Shown here: positions 25,071 through 33,735 of the stretch, piece after piece
How the letters are laid out: each line of letters starts with the position of its first letter
Position numbering within the stretch: position 1 is the first letter of the stretch
DNA from: Mycobacterium sp. DL592
GTDB lineage: Bacteria; Actinomycetota; Actinomycetes; Mycobacteriales; Mycobacteriaceae
DNA length: 64,000 bases
Direction of reading: 5' to 3'
Assembly: GCF_011694515.1 (NCBI RefSeq)
Contig: NZ_CP050192.1
Location: 119,440-183,439, forward strand
Notes under the pieces: model-generated
The model's database searches: none
Told to the model about the DNA's origin: nothing
Seen by the model: only the letters and a program-made list of their open reading frames with translations
Position numbers and translations under genes: made by a program

Positions 25071-26245
25071 TGGGGGTTCCTCAGCACCTGGCGGGCGATC
25101 GCATACTTGTGTACCTCGGTGGGGCCGTCGTAGAGCCGGAAGGCACGCATGTCGGAGAAGATCATCCCGACGGGGGTCTCGTCGGAGATTCCCATCCCGC
25201 CGAGCACCTGCACGCAGCGGTCGGCGACCTTGAAAAGTTCTTCGGACACATAGGCTTTCACCATCGAGCTCTCGTGGCGGCCCTTGGCCCCGGTGTCCAG
25301 CGCCCAGCACGCCCACCAGATCGCCAGCCGGCACTGCTGCAGCGCGATCTCGTTGTCGGCGAGCATGAAACCCACACCCTGGTGCTCGCCGAGTGGCTTG
25401 CCGAAGGCGGTGCGGGTACGGGCATGGTCGATCGCGATCGAGTGGGCACGCGTCGCCGCGCCGAGCCAGCGCATACAGTGCGTCAACCGGGCTGGGGTCA
25501 ACCGCAGCTGGGCATAGCGCAGGGCCTGCCCGACCTCGCCGAGGACCGCCGAGGCGGGCAGGCGCAGGTTGTTGAACTGCACCACGCCATGTCCTTCGAC
25601 ATAGTTGCGGTCCATCGTGTCCATGACCCGCTCGAGTTCGATGCCGGGGGTCTGCCCGTCACACAGGAACAGGGTGGGCCCGTCGGCACCGTGCGGGTTC
25701 GGCGCGACGCGGGCCATGATGATCCACGTCCGCGCGCCGTTGGCGCCGGTGATCAGCCACTTGCGCCCGTTGATCACGTAATCCGTTCCGTCGAAGACCG
25801 CCTCGGTGGCCAGCTGACCCGGATCCGAACCGGCACCGCCGGGCTCGGTCATCGCGAACACCGAACGCTGGCGACCGTCGATGACCGGCAGCAGGAACTT
25901 ATCCACCTGCTCGTCATTGGCGATCTTGGACAGCACGAACATGTTGCCCTCGTCGGGTGCCGCGCAGTTCAGCGCCACCGGTCCCAGGGTCGACCAGCCG
26001 GCGGCCTCGAACAGCACCGCCTGGTCGCGATGCGACGGCTCCCGGCCGCCGAAGCGGCGCGGCGCCTGGAATGTCAGCAGCCCCGCCTCGCGCGCCAGTT
26101 TCACCAGTTCGGTGCGCAACTCCTCGTTGGGCCCGTGCCGGGTAAGCCTGGGGTCACGTTCGAAGGGCACGATCTTGTCGATGACGAAGGCGCGCACCTC
26201 GTCTCGCAGTGCGGCCACGTCGGCCGGAATCTCGAAGTCGATCAT
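25067..26245 (-). CDS. Acyl-CoA dehydrogenase, ACAD10/11-like, operon 1
   Basis: This 392-residue acyl-CoA dehydrogenase has [16 protein letters not shown] and [18 protein letters not shown] for FAD and substrate binding, and a C-terminal [17 protein letters not shown]. The residue at the MCAD catalytic-Glu position (Y-E-G in MCAD) is Asp here. This DGPxE-H form is shared with ACAD10/11-type enzymes. It overlaps the upstream kinase gene by four bases (ATGA at 26242) and the SDR gene by four bases. In ACAD10/11 and in bacterial Lva systems, a kinase and a dehydrogenase convert 4-hydroxyacyl-CoA to 3-hydroxyacyl-CoA by way of phosphorylation and elimination; that is the likely role by analogy. 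Confidence 0.87.
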   Translation of the reverse strand: MIDFEIPADVAALRDEVRAFVIDKIVPFERDPRLTRHGPNEELRTELVKLAREAGLLTFQAPRRFGGREPSHRDQAVLFEAAGWSTLGPVALNCAAPDEGNMFVLSKIANDEQVDKFLLPVIDGRQRSVFAMTEPGGAGSDPGQLATEAVFDGTDYVINGRKWLITGANGARTWIIMARVAPNPHGADGPTLFLCDGQTPGIELERVMDTMDRNYVEGHGVVQFNNLRLPASAVLGEVGQALRYAQLRLTPARLTHCMRWLGAATRAHSIAIDHARTRTAFGKPLGEHQGVGFMLADNEIALQQCRLAIWWACWALDTGAKGRHESSMVKAYVSEELFKVADRCVQVLGGMGISDETPVGMIFSDMRAFRLYDGPTEVHKYAIARQVLRNPQ

Positions 26246-27270
26246 CGTTGTCCCTCCATGATTGCCAGTGCCCGCTCGAACAGTCGCACGGTCGCGATGT
26301 GCAGGCGGTCGCCAATTTCCTTGGGCGCCAAGCCTGCTGCCGCCCGCGCGTTCGAACCTTCAAGGATTATGCCGAGTTTGAAACATGCCAGCACCGTGTA
26401 CCAATGGATGCCGGACAGGTCCCGGCTGGTGTTCTGAGCGTATCGCTCGATCAGTTCGTCGGGAGTCGCCAGATCGCCGGCGTCCATCAGCACGTTGGTG
26501 AGCACCGAGTCCCGGCCGGGGGCAAACCACGTCGCCAGCATCCAGCCCAGGTCCAGCAACGGGTCGCCGATGGTGCACATCTCCCAGTCGACGATCGCGA
26601 CAACGTCGGGTCTGGTGGGGGAGAACATCACATTGGCGGCGTGATAGTCGCCGTGCATGATTCCCGGCTTCCACTGCGCGGGCTGGTTCTGTTGCAACCA
26701 GGTGGCCACGGAATCGACGTCGCCGATGTCCGGCCCGGTGTAGTTGTCGAAGCCGCTGTAGGACTCGAGCTCGGAAAGCCAGCGTGGCACTTGGCGTTCC
26801 AGGAATCCGTCGGCTTTACCGAAGTCCGCCAGACCCACCGCGACGTGGTCCACCGCGCCGAGCTTGGCGACCGCCTCAGCCATCGACAGTCCCATCTCGT
26901 GCCGGATTTCGGCGTCGCCGGCGTGCAGTGCGGGCAGGCCCGCGCCTGCGTTGAATCCGTCGACGGGCTCCATGAGGTAGAACACCGCGTCGCCGAGCAC
27001 TGAGGTGTCCTCGCAGACCGCGATCAGGTGCGGGTGAGGCACGTCGCTGTCGGCCAATGCGCTCAGCACCCGGGTCTCCCGCAGGATCACCTTGTTGCTG
27101 ATCGGTCGCAGGTGGCGGGGCCCGCGGCGGAAGACGTACTCGCGGCCCGACCGGCGGAATCGCAACATGACGTTCTGGGTGCCGCCGATGATCTCGGTGA
27201 CGTTCTCGATCGGCCCGTCGCCGAGGCCGTGCTCCGACATCCAGTCGGCTACTGCGGTCAGGTCGTCCAC
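26242..27270 (-). CDS. APH-fold acyl-CoA kinase (ACAD10/11 kinase-domain type), operon 1
   Basis: The 342-residue APH-family kinase has the nucleotide loop IIGGTQNVMLRF (28-39) and catalytic HGDYHAANV (206-214). The metal-site IVDWEMCTIGDPLLDLGW (226-243) is the form found in ACAD10/11 N-terminal domains rather than in drug-resistance kinases. By analogy it phosphorylates a 4-hydroxyacyl-CoA. It is the first gene of the kinase/dehydrogenase/SDR operon. A 16-base near-palindrome lies 9 bases upstream. Similar proteins are encoded at 45516 and 50835. Confidence 0.85.
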   Translation of the reverse strand: MDDLTAVADWMSEHGLGDGPIENVTEIIGGTQNVMLRFRRSGREYVFRRGPRHLRPISNKVILRETRVLSALADSDVPHPHLIAVCEDTSVLGDAVFYLMEPVDGFNAGAGLPALHAGDAEIRHEMGLSMAEAVAKLGAVDHVAVGLADFGKADGFLERQVPRWLSELESYSGFDNYTGPDIGDVDSVATWLQQNQPAQWKPGIMHGDYHAANVMFSPTRPDVVAIVDWEMCTIGDPLLDLGWMLATWFAPGRDSVLTNVLMDAGDLATPDELIERYAQNTSRDLSGIHWYTVLACFKLGIILEGSNARAAAGLAPKEIGDRLHIATVRLFERALAIMEGQR

Positions 27271-27279
27271 CCCGGTGAA

Positions 27280-27295
27280 CCTACCGTACGGTTGG
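27280..27295. promoter_or_regulatory. Palindrome upstream of kinase/dehydrogenase/SDR operon 1
   Basis: CCtACCGTACGGTtGG is a 10-base perfect palindrome (ACCGTACGGT, 27283-27292) with two further pairs beyond one mismatch. It overlaps the stop codon of the ThrE-like gene and lies 9 bases before the kinase start. It suits a TetR-type operator, but it differs from the operator of the second operon and no regulator gene is adjacent. Confidence 0.4.
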
Positions 27296-28600
27296 TTGGT
27301 CCAACCCTTTCGGCCACGGCAACCGGCTGTCGATGGTGTGGAACACGCTCCACCCGACCACGGTCCCCAGGGCGATGGACAGGATCGCGGCCCCGGTGGA
27401 GCCCAGACTGGACACCCCGATATTGCCGCCGGAGGCCGCCTGGCTCACCGATTCGAAGCTCAGCGCGCCCGGCACCAACGACCAGAACGCCGCGAGCATC
27501 ATCACGATGGCTGGTGGCGCGGTCTTGATCCGTGCGGCCAGCATGGCGAACGGCACCACCAGAATGGCGCCGATGAATCCCGAGTGGGCTGCGGACATGA
27601 CCTTGCCGGCCAACTCCTGCCCCACCAGGGCCACCGCGATCGCGGCGATAAGCCACAACAGCGACCCCCTGGGTGCCGACAGATACACGTAGAGACCGAC
27701 TCCAACCACCACGATTGCGACGTAGAGCGACCAGGCTCCCATCTGGGTCGACGGGCTCTGCGGGTACACCTGGCCGGCGACCTGCACGCCGAGGGCCACG
27801 CCGAAGACCAGCAGCGCCAACTGCGCCATTCCGTAGACCAGCCGACTTGCCCCCGAAATGATCTGGGAGGCAGCAAGTTCCATCGCACCGATCGTCAAGG
27901 CCATTCCGGGTAGCGTCGCCACCAACGCCGGGGCGATGACCCGGAGCAGCCCGTCGTTGGCGGTGTCCGCGACGAACCAGGTCGCCAGGATCGTGACGAT
28001 GGTCGCCGACAGCGTCGGCAGGATCGGGTTCAGCCCCGGGAACGGCCGGCCGAACTGGACGATGGCACCCACCACCAGTCCGAGGAACAGATAACCGGGA
28101 AGCGACGCCCAGGTCGGGTTGATCACCATGCCGAATCCGACTGTGGTGACGGCATATCCGATCGTCGTGGCAATCGGTCCGAACCGGGGCTTCAGGGTGC
28201 GCGCGGCCTCGATGGCCGCGATCGCATCGGCGGGGGTGATGGCCCCGACGGCGGCCAGGCTGGCGATGTCGTCGATGCGCCCCGCCATGTCCAGCTGTAG
28301 TGACGAATGTGTCGAGCCGTCCACCTGGTAACCAACGGTGCCCACCTGGATCATCAGCATCGTCGGCAGCACCACCACCCGCACCGGTTCGCTGGTGTAC
28401 TGCGCGGCGATCTGCAGCAGGCGGCCCTCGACCAGGGAGGTCGGCTGCTCCACCTCCACCAGTGCGATGCCGATAGCCCGCAGCATCTCCGCGACGTCGG
28501 TCTGGTCGTGGGTGTCCGGCGGCGCCAACGGTTCGGGGGGAGTCTTACGGATTGCGTCGAAGATCCGCTTCCGGCGGGCTTGCCGCGACTGCTTGCTCAT
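27281..28600 (-). CDS. ThrE/YjjP-type threonine/serine exporter family membrane protein
   Basis: The 439-residue protein has a soluble N-terminal half (LLRAIGIALVEVEQPTSLVEGRL, VVLPTMLMIQVG) matching the ThrE/DUF1212 domain. About ten membrane helices follow: the first five belong to DUF1212, the last five to the DUF3815-like part. The domain is known from Corynebacterium ThrE, an amino acid exporter. The ATG at 28600 overlaps the stop of the DUF1622 gene by four bases, so the two are coupled. A longer open frame upstream of 28600 only covers the DUF1622 gene in another frame. Confidence 0.85.
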   Translation of the reverse strand: MSKQSRQARRKRIFDAIRKTPPEPLAPPDTHDQTDVAEMLRAIGIALVEVEQPTSLVEGRLLQIAAQYTSEPVRVVVLPTMLMIQVGTVGYQVDGSTHSSLQLDMAGRIDDIASLAAVGAITPADAIAAIEAARTLKPRFGPIATTIGYAVTTVGFGMVINPTWASLPGYLFLGLVVGAIVQFGRPFPGLNPILPTLSATIVTILATWFVADTANDGLLRVIAPALVATLPGMALTIGAMELAASQIISGASRLVYGMAQLALLVFGVALGVQVAGQVYPQSPSTQMGAWSLYVAIVVVGVGLYVYLSAPRGSLLWLIAAIAVALVGQELAGKVMSAAHSGFIGAILVVPFAMLAARIKTAPPAIVMMLAAFWSLVPGALSFESVSQAASGGNIGVSSLGSTGAAILSIALGTVVGWSVFHTIDSRLPWPKGLDQPTVR

Positions 28601-28977
28601 CGCTTCGATGCGGCTGCGGATGCGGCTGCTGCGGCGTCCTGCTCCAGGCGGGATTTCTGCCACGGCCAGTACCCGGTGACTTCGAGCTGCAACGAGAAGC
28701 TCAAGAACGTCCGGATCAAGACGATGCCGCCGAGCACCGCGACGCTGCGGGCGTCGGGGGTGACCGCCACCGTGCGGATGATGTCGGCGGCGACGAGGAA
28801 CTCCAGGCCCAGCAGGATGCTGCGGCCGAGCTGCTCGCGGAACACCCGGTAGGCGGCGCCGGTCTTGAGCCGGGGGACCACCCCGGCGGCCGAGATCAGC
28901 GCGCCGACAGCGATCACGGCGACCCCGACCCCGTCGATCGTCTTGCCGACTGTCTCGATGACCTCGTAGAAGCTCAC
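28597..28977 (-). CDS. DUF1622 membrane protein
   Basis: The 126-residue protein has three hydrophobic segments (about 15-34, 52-74 and 80-98). The DUF1622 core FREQLGRSILLGLEFLVAADIIRTV is centred near 45-71. The C terminus is Ala-rich and charged. Family function is unknown. It overlaps the ThrE-like gene by four bases, suggesting a joint role at the membrane. Confidence 0.85.
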   Translation of the reverse strand: MSFYEVIETVGKTIDGVGVAVIAVGALISAAGVVPRLKTGAAYRVFREQLGRSILLGLEFLVAADIIRTVAVTPDARSVAVLGGIVLIRTFLSFSLQLEVTGYWPWQKSRLEQDAAAAASAAASKR

Positions 28978-29003
28978 CGAAGGAATTGTAGGAACGTCGG
29001 GCG

Positions 29004-29492
29004 CTATCGAGCCGGTAATACCGCGGTTGCGCCGGCTGTGCCGTTGGCTTCGGTGGCCCGCACGGTGACCTCGTCACCGCTGTGCACCGGCTGGCGCGGC
29101 TGACGGGTCGTGGCGTCGATCCGGAAGGTCTGGGAGTAACCGTCCGCGCTGCGCACCGTGATCGCGGTATCAGTGACCGAAGAGACGGTGCCGGTCTGGG
29201 TCACGTCGGTGAGGTATCCGCCCTTGCCGTCGGAGACGACCGACACGCTGTGCAGCGTCCGGCTGTTGTCGCCGGGGAATCCCTGGCCGCCGGGACCGCC
29301 CGCCTCCCAGCCGGCCGGCGGGCCCATCCGTCCGGGTCCGCCGCCGGACGAGCCGCCGGCCGCATGCACGACGAGCCCGCCGCCGACCGCCAGTGCGGCC
29401 GCGATGGCGACCGCGGTCACCGTTGTCCGCGTCGACCAGGCCGGCGGCCGGGTGGGCGCAGCCCCCCACACTTCGTGCTCTTCAACAGTCAT
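29004..29492 (-). CDS. Membrane-anchored protein with DUF5666-like extracytoplasmic domain
   Basis: The 162-residue product has a short cytosolic N terminus, one helix (about 24-44), and a Gly/Pro-rich linker (GGSSGGGPGRMGPPAG and GGPGGQGFPG). A small beta domain of about 80 residues follows, with VTQTGTVSSVTDTAITVRS and YSQTFRID strands, resembling DUF5666/OB-like domains. It is divergent from the tcrX-like regulator with 131 bases between starts, the usual layout for a target or sensor partner of a two-component system. The ATG at 29492 gives the best N terminus. Confidence 0.72.
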   Translation of the reverse strand: MTVEEHEVWGAAPTRPPAWSTRTTVTAVAIAAALAVGGGLVVHAAGGSSGGGPGRMGPPAGWEAGGPGGQGFPGDNSRTLHSVSVVSDGKGGYLTDVTQTGTVSSVTDTAITVRSADGYSQTFRIDATTRQPRQPVHSGDEVTVRATEANGTAGATAVLPAR

Positions 29493-29612
29493 GGCTCCAC
29501 GTTGTGCGGTGAAGATGGGAGGCGGCTGTGCCGGTAATCGGCGTGTTCTGTGTGGCCCTGCTTTCACAGCCGACGCATAGGAATGGCATAGGGTCAGCTC
29601 ATGGCGCGTCCG

Positions 29613-29618
29613 ATACTG
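29613..29618 (+). promoter_or_regulatory. -10 box of tcrX-like gene
   Basis: GATACT ends five bases before the ATG at 29624 and fits a mycobacterial -10 box apart from its first base. The ATG has only a weak purine run (GGAG) directly before it, so the transcript may be leaderless. Confidence 0.35.
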
Positions 29619-29623
29619 GAGTT

Positions 29624-30358
29624 ATGACCTCTTCTGCGGCCGAACGTGTGGTGATGCGGCGGGCCGACGGCAACCCGATCAATGTGCTGGTCGTCGACGA
29701 CGAAGCAGTGCTGGCCGAAATGGTGTCGATGGCCCTTCGCTACGAGGGCTGGAACATCACGACGGCGGCCGACGGCGCGTCGGCGATCTCCGCGGCGCGC
29801 GGCACCCGCCCCGACGCCGTCGTGCTCGACATCATGCTGCCCGACATGAGCGGCCTCGAGGTGCTCCGCAGGCTGCGTGAGCAGAGCCCGCACCTGCCGG
29901 TTCTGCTGCTCACCGCCAAGGACGCCGTCGAAGACCGGATCGCCGGGCTGACCGCCGGCGGAGACGACTACGTCACCAAGCCGTTCTCCATCGAGGAGGT
30001 CGTGCTGCGGCTGCGCGCCCTGCTGCGGCGCACCGGGGTGACCACCGAGGACAGCGGCGCCCAGATCGTGGTCGGCGACCTCGTGCTCGACGAGGACAGC
30101 CACGAGGTGACCCGCGCCGGTTCGCCGATCGCGTTGACATCCACCGAGTTCGAACTGCTGCGTTTCCTCATGCGCAATCCCAAGCGCGTGCTGTCGAAGG
30201 CGCAGATCCTCGACCGGGTGTGGAGTTACGACTTCGGCGGCAGGTCCAACATCGTCGAGCTCTACATCTCGTATCTGCGGAAGAAGATCGACAACGGCCG
30301 CGAACCGATGATCCATACGCTTCGCGGTGCAGGCTATGTCCTCAAACCTGCGTGCTAG
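29624..30358 (+). CDS. tcrX: OmpR-type response regulator, TcrX-like
   Basis: The 244-residue regulator has a receiver domain (about 20-132) with phosphoacceptor D69 (VVLDIMLPDMSG), acidic pair DD at 25-26 and K119 (VTKPFS). A winged-helix output domain from about 148 holds STEFELLRFLMRNPKRVLSK and SYLRKKIDNG. The sensor kinase gene overlaps its end. The order next to alkyl sulfatase and hisC2 matches TcrX/TcrY (Rv3765c/Rv3764c). Phosphorylated OmpR-type regulators bind direct repeats. Likely targets by position are the exported protein at 29004 and the glycosylation genes downstream. Confidence 0.92.
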   Translation: MTSSAAERVVMRRADGNPINVLVVDDEAVLAEMVSMALRYEGWNITTAADGASAISAARGTRPDAVVLDIMLPDMSGLEVLRRLREQSPHLPVLLLTAKDAVEDRIAGLTAGGDDYVTKPFSIEEVVLRLRALLRRTGVTTEDSGAQIVVGDLVLDEDSHEVTRAGSPIALTSTEFELLRFLMRNPKRVLSKAQILDRVWSYDFGGRSNIVELYISYLRKKIDNGREPMIHTLRGAGYVLKPAC

Positions 30359-31847
30359 CACCTGGTCGCTGAGCGCACGGCTGCTCATAGGTCAGGTGAT
30401 GCTGCTGGCGGCGGTCTGCCTCGGCATCGGCGCCGTCACCATCGTGGCGTTGTATCAGTACCTCGTCGGCGAGGTCGACGCGCAGCTGCGCGAGACCGCC
30501 CACCGGGGCGCCATGATGTACGGCGAGCCGCTGCCGCCACCGCCGCCGCCCGGTCTGGGTCCGTGGCGTGAGGACCGACCCGTCTACCCCCAACCTGGCC
30601 CCGGCCCGATGTTCCTCGACGCACCCGGCCAGCCGATCGGCCTGACCGCCGCGGTCGTACGCGACGGCGTCACCACCGACGCCGGGGTGCTGACCGTCGG
30701 CGGTGTGCGCGCCGCCCTGTCGCCCAAAGCTCAACAGCAGCTTGCCGATGCGGTCGGTGAGCGGCACTCCGTCACCCGCGACCTCGACGGGCTTGGCCAC
30801 TACCGGGTGATCGCCGCGCGCAGCAGGATGACCGGTGACACCCTGGTGATCGGGCTCAGCATGCGCAACGTCGACGGGACGCTGCTGCGGGTGGCGTTGA
30901 TCTTCGGCGTGGTGACGGCGGCGGCCATGATCATCGCCACCACCGCGGGCATCCTCATCATCCGCCGCGCGCTGACACCGCTCAACCGGGTGGCGGCTGC
31001 CGCTGGCGAAGTCGCCAACCTGCCGCTGGACCGAGGGGAAGTCGAACTACCCGTTCGTGTTCCGGTCCCGGACGCCAACCCGCACACCGAGGTGGGACGC
31101 CTCGGCCTGGCCATCAACCGGATGCTCGACCACATCTCCTCGGCCCTGTCCACACGACAGGCCAGCGAGAGCCGGGTCCGGCAGTTCGTCGCCGACGCCA
31201 GCCACGAGCTGCGCACCCCGCTGGCCGCCATCCGCGGCTATACCGAACTGGCGCAACGCAAACGCGATCAGATGCCCGAGGACGTCGCGCACGCCATGGG
31301 GCGGGTGGAGTCCGAAGCGGTGCGGATGACGCACCTGGTCGAGGATCTGCTGCTGCTGGCGCGGCTCGACTCCGGCCGGCCACTGGAACGCGAACCGGTT
31401 GACCTGGCGCGACTTTCGGCTGATGTCGTCAGTGACGCCCATGTCGCGGGCCCCGAGCATCGCTGGCAGCTGGACCTGCCACCGGATCCGCTCTACGTGG
31501 TCGGTGACGACGCACGCCTGCATCAGGTGGTGGCCAACCTGCTGGCCAACGCCCGCACCCACACCCCGCCGGGAACGTCGGTGACGCTTTCGCTCGACAC
31601 CGAACCGGGTGCGGCCGTGCTGCGGGTGGTCGACAACGGGCCGGGTATCCCGGCCGAGCTGCAGTCGGAGGTCTTCGAACGGTTCGCCCGCGGCGACACC
31701 TCACGCTCACGCAAGGGCGGTTCGACGGGCCTGGGCCTGGCGATCGCCTCGGCGGTGGTGCGTGCCCACGGCGGCAGCATCGGTCTGCAGAGTGTGCCGG
31801 GCAGCACCGAATTCACCGTGCGGCTGCCCTGCACAGCAGGGGCATAG
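30336..31847 (+). CDS. tcrY: Sensor histidine kinase, TcrY-like
   Basis: The 503-residue kinase has TM1 (about 13-42) and an extracytoplasmic sensor of about 145 residues with a polyproline run (PLPPPPPPGLG). TM2 (about 182-207) leads to a HAMP linker, the dimerisation/phosphoacceptor helix with H290 (DASHELRTPLAAIRGY), and a catalytic domain with the N, G1 (DNGPGIP) and G2 (GSTGLGLAI) boxes. The start at 30336 is within the last codons of the regulator gene. The polyproline segment is unusual for a sensor domain and may reach through the cell wall. Confidence 0.92.
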   Translation: MSSNLRASTWSLSARLLIGQVMLLAAVCLGIGAVTIVALYQYLVGEVDAQLRETAHRGAMMYGEPLPPPPPPGLGPWREDRPVYPQPGPGPMFLDAPGQPIGLTAAVVRDGVTTDAGVLTVGGVRAALSPKAQQQLADAVGERHSVTRDLDGLGHYRVIAARSRMTGDTLVIGLSMRNVDGTLLRVALIFGVVTAAAMIIATTAGILIIRRALTPLNRVAAAAGEVANLPLDRGEVELPVRVPVPDANPHTEVGRLGLAINRMLDHISSALSTRQASESRVRQFVADASHELRTPLAAIRGYTELAQRKRDQMPEDVAHAMGRVESEAVRMTHLVEDLLLLARLDSGRPLEREPVDLARLSADVVSDAHVAGPEHRWQLDLPPDPLYVVGDDARLHQVVANLLANARTHTPPGTSVTLSLDTEPGAAVLRVVDNGPGIPAELQSEVFERFARGDTSRSRKGGSTGLGLAIASAVVRAHGGSIGLQSVPGSTEFTVRLPCTAGA

Positions 31848-31870
31848 CCCGTACTCAGTTCCAGGACAAG

Positions 31871-33691
31871 GTGATTCGGCAACATGGCATGGTGACCACC
31901 GCTGCCCGCAACCGTGCCGCGCTGGCCGCCCTGCTCGGTGTGACCGCCGCGCTGTATCTGTGGAACCTCGGCGCCAGCGGATGGGCGAATGCCTTCTATT
32001 CGGCTGCCGCCCAGGCGGGTTCGATGAACTGGACGGCGTGGCTGTTCGGGTCGAGTGACCCCGCCAATGCCATCACCGTCGACAAGACGCCGGCAGCGCT
32101 GTGGGTGACGGGGCTTTCCGTCCGGTTGTTCGGCCTGAGTTCGTGGAGCATCCTGGTGCCGCAGGCGGTGTGCGGTGTCGCTGCTGTCGCGGTGCTCTAC
32201 GCCGCAGTGCGCAGAGTCGCGGGGCCGCGGGCCGGCCTGCTTGCCGGTGCGATCCTGGCCGCCACCCCGGCGGCTGCCCTGATGTTCCGATTCAACAATC
32301 CGGATGCGCTGCTGGTGCTGGCACTGGTGGTCGCCGCCTACGCCACGCAACGCGCGCTGGACCGCGACGCTGCCGCGTGGTGGCTGCCGCTCGCCGGGGC
32401 CGCCGTCGGCATCGGGTTCCTGGCCAAGATGCTGCAGGCCTTCCTTGTCCTTCCCGCGCTGGCGGTGGTCTTCGTGATCGCCGCCGATCTGCCGCTGCGC
32501 ACGCGGGTGTGGCGGGTGGTGGCCGCCGCCGTGGCGGTGGTCGTCACCAGCGGTTGGTACCTGGTGCTGGTCACGGTGTGGCCCGTGACGGCGCGGCCCT
32601 ACATCGGCGGCTCTCAACACAACTCCGTCGTCGAACTGGCGCTGGGGTACAACGGCTTCGGGCGGCTGACCGGTAATGAGACCGGTGGTTTGGGCAACCT
32701 GAACTTCGACGTGGGCTGGGCGCGACTCTTCGGCGCCGAGATGGGCCCCCACATCGCCTGGTTGTTGCCCGCCGCCGTGGTGGCACTGGTTGCCGGCCTG
32801 TGGATCACCAGACGCGGGCCGAGAACCGACCGGACCCGCGCTGCGCTGCTGATGTGGGGTGGCTGGCTGGTCGTCACCGCGATGGTGTTCAGCTTCGCCA
32901 ACGGCATCCTGCACCCCTACTACACCGTCGCGCTGGCACCCGCTGTCGCGGCGGTGGTGTCGATCGGCGGCCGACTACTGTGGCAGCGGCGGGCCGACCT
33001 ACGGGCGGCTGTCGCGCTGGCGGGGATGTCCGGCATCACCGTGGCACTCAGTTACGTTCTGCTGCAGAACTATTCACACTGGCTGCCCTGGCTGCGGATG
33101 GGCATACTCACGGGCGGCATCGCGGCGACGGCCCTGCTGACGGTGGTCGCACGCCTGCCGAGAGCGGTCGAACGCGCCGTGGCGATCCTGGCTGTCGTCG
33201 TGGCCCTGGCCGGGCCGGCCGCGGTGTCGGTGGCGACGGCCGCTTCCCCGCGAACTGGCGCCATCCCGTCGGTCGGGCCCTCCGACGGCCGGGCCGGGAG
33301 CATGCCGGGGTTGTTCGGCGCCCCTGAGCCCGGCCCCGGTCTTGTTGCGGCGCTGCGGTCTGACGCGGTCCAATACACCTGGGCCGCAGCCGTTGTCGGA
33401 TCGAGCAATGCCGCCGGGTACCAGCTGGGTGCCGGTGTGCCGGTGATGGCTGTCGGCGGATTCAACGGCACCGACCCGGCGCCGACGCTGCAACAGTTCC
33501 AGGACTACGTCCGAACGAACCGGATCCACTGGTTCATCGACAAGTCCTGGCCCGGCCCGTTTCCCGGCACCCGGTCGGGCAGTGACGCCGCCGAGCGCAT
33601 CCGAGACTGGGTGAGTGAGAGGTTCGTCTCGCGAAATATCGAGGGCGTCAACGTCTACGACCTCACGCAAACGCTCACAGCAGGGTCATAG
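31871..33691 (+). CDS. GT-C membrane glycosyltransferase (ArnT/PMT-like, YkcB type), copy 1
   Basis: The 606-residue protein has about 11 helices. The first extracytoplasmic loop holds the acidic catalytic region (ITVDKTPAALW), and LMFRFNNPDALLVL is the second conserved block. A soluble C-terminal domain of about 120 residues begins after the last helix. This is the GT39/GT83-like architecture, which transfers a sugar from polyprenyl phosphate on the outer face of the membrane. It lies 23 bases after the sensor kinase gene and 44 bases before the GT2-GtrA gene, so it likely belongs to the same operon. The acceptor could be an envelope polymer or protein; the sugar is unknown. Confidence 0.85.
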   Translation: MIRQHGMVTTAARNRAALAALLGVTAALYLWNLGASGWANAFYSAAAQAGSMNWTAWLFGSSDPANAITVDKTPAALWVTGLSVRLFGLSSWSILVPQAVCGVAAVAVLYAAVRRVAGPRAGLLAGAILAATPAAALMFRFNNPDALLVLALVVAAYATQRALDRDAAAWWLPLAGAAVGIGFLAKMLQAFLVLPALAVVFVIAADLPLRTRVWRVVAAAVAVVVTSGWYLVLVTVWPVTARPYIGGSQHNSVVELALGYNGFGRLTGNETGGLGNLNFDVGWARLFGAEMGPHIAWLLPAAVVALVAGLWITRRGPRTDRTRAALLMWGGWLVVTAMVFSFANGILHPYYTVALAPAVAAVVSIGGRLLWQRRADLRAAVALAGMSGITVALSYVLLQNYSHWLPWLRMGILTGGIAATALLTVVARLPRAVERAVAILAVVVALAGPAAVSVATAASPRTGAIPSVGPSDGRAGSMPGLFGAPEPGPGLVAALRSDAVQYTWAAAVVGSSNAAGYQLGAGVPVMAVGGFNGTDPAPTLQQFQDYVRTNRIHWFIDKSWPGPFPGTRSGSDAAERIRDWVSERFVSRNIEGVNVYDLTQTLTAGS

Positions 33692-33735
33692 CGTGGACCA
33701 ACGTCCGGCCCAATGCGGTCCTCGATGATGGAGTC

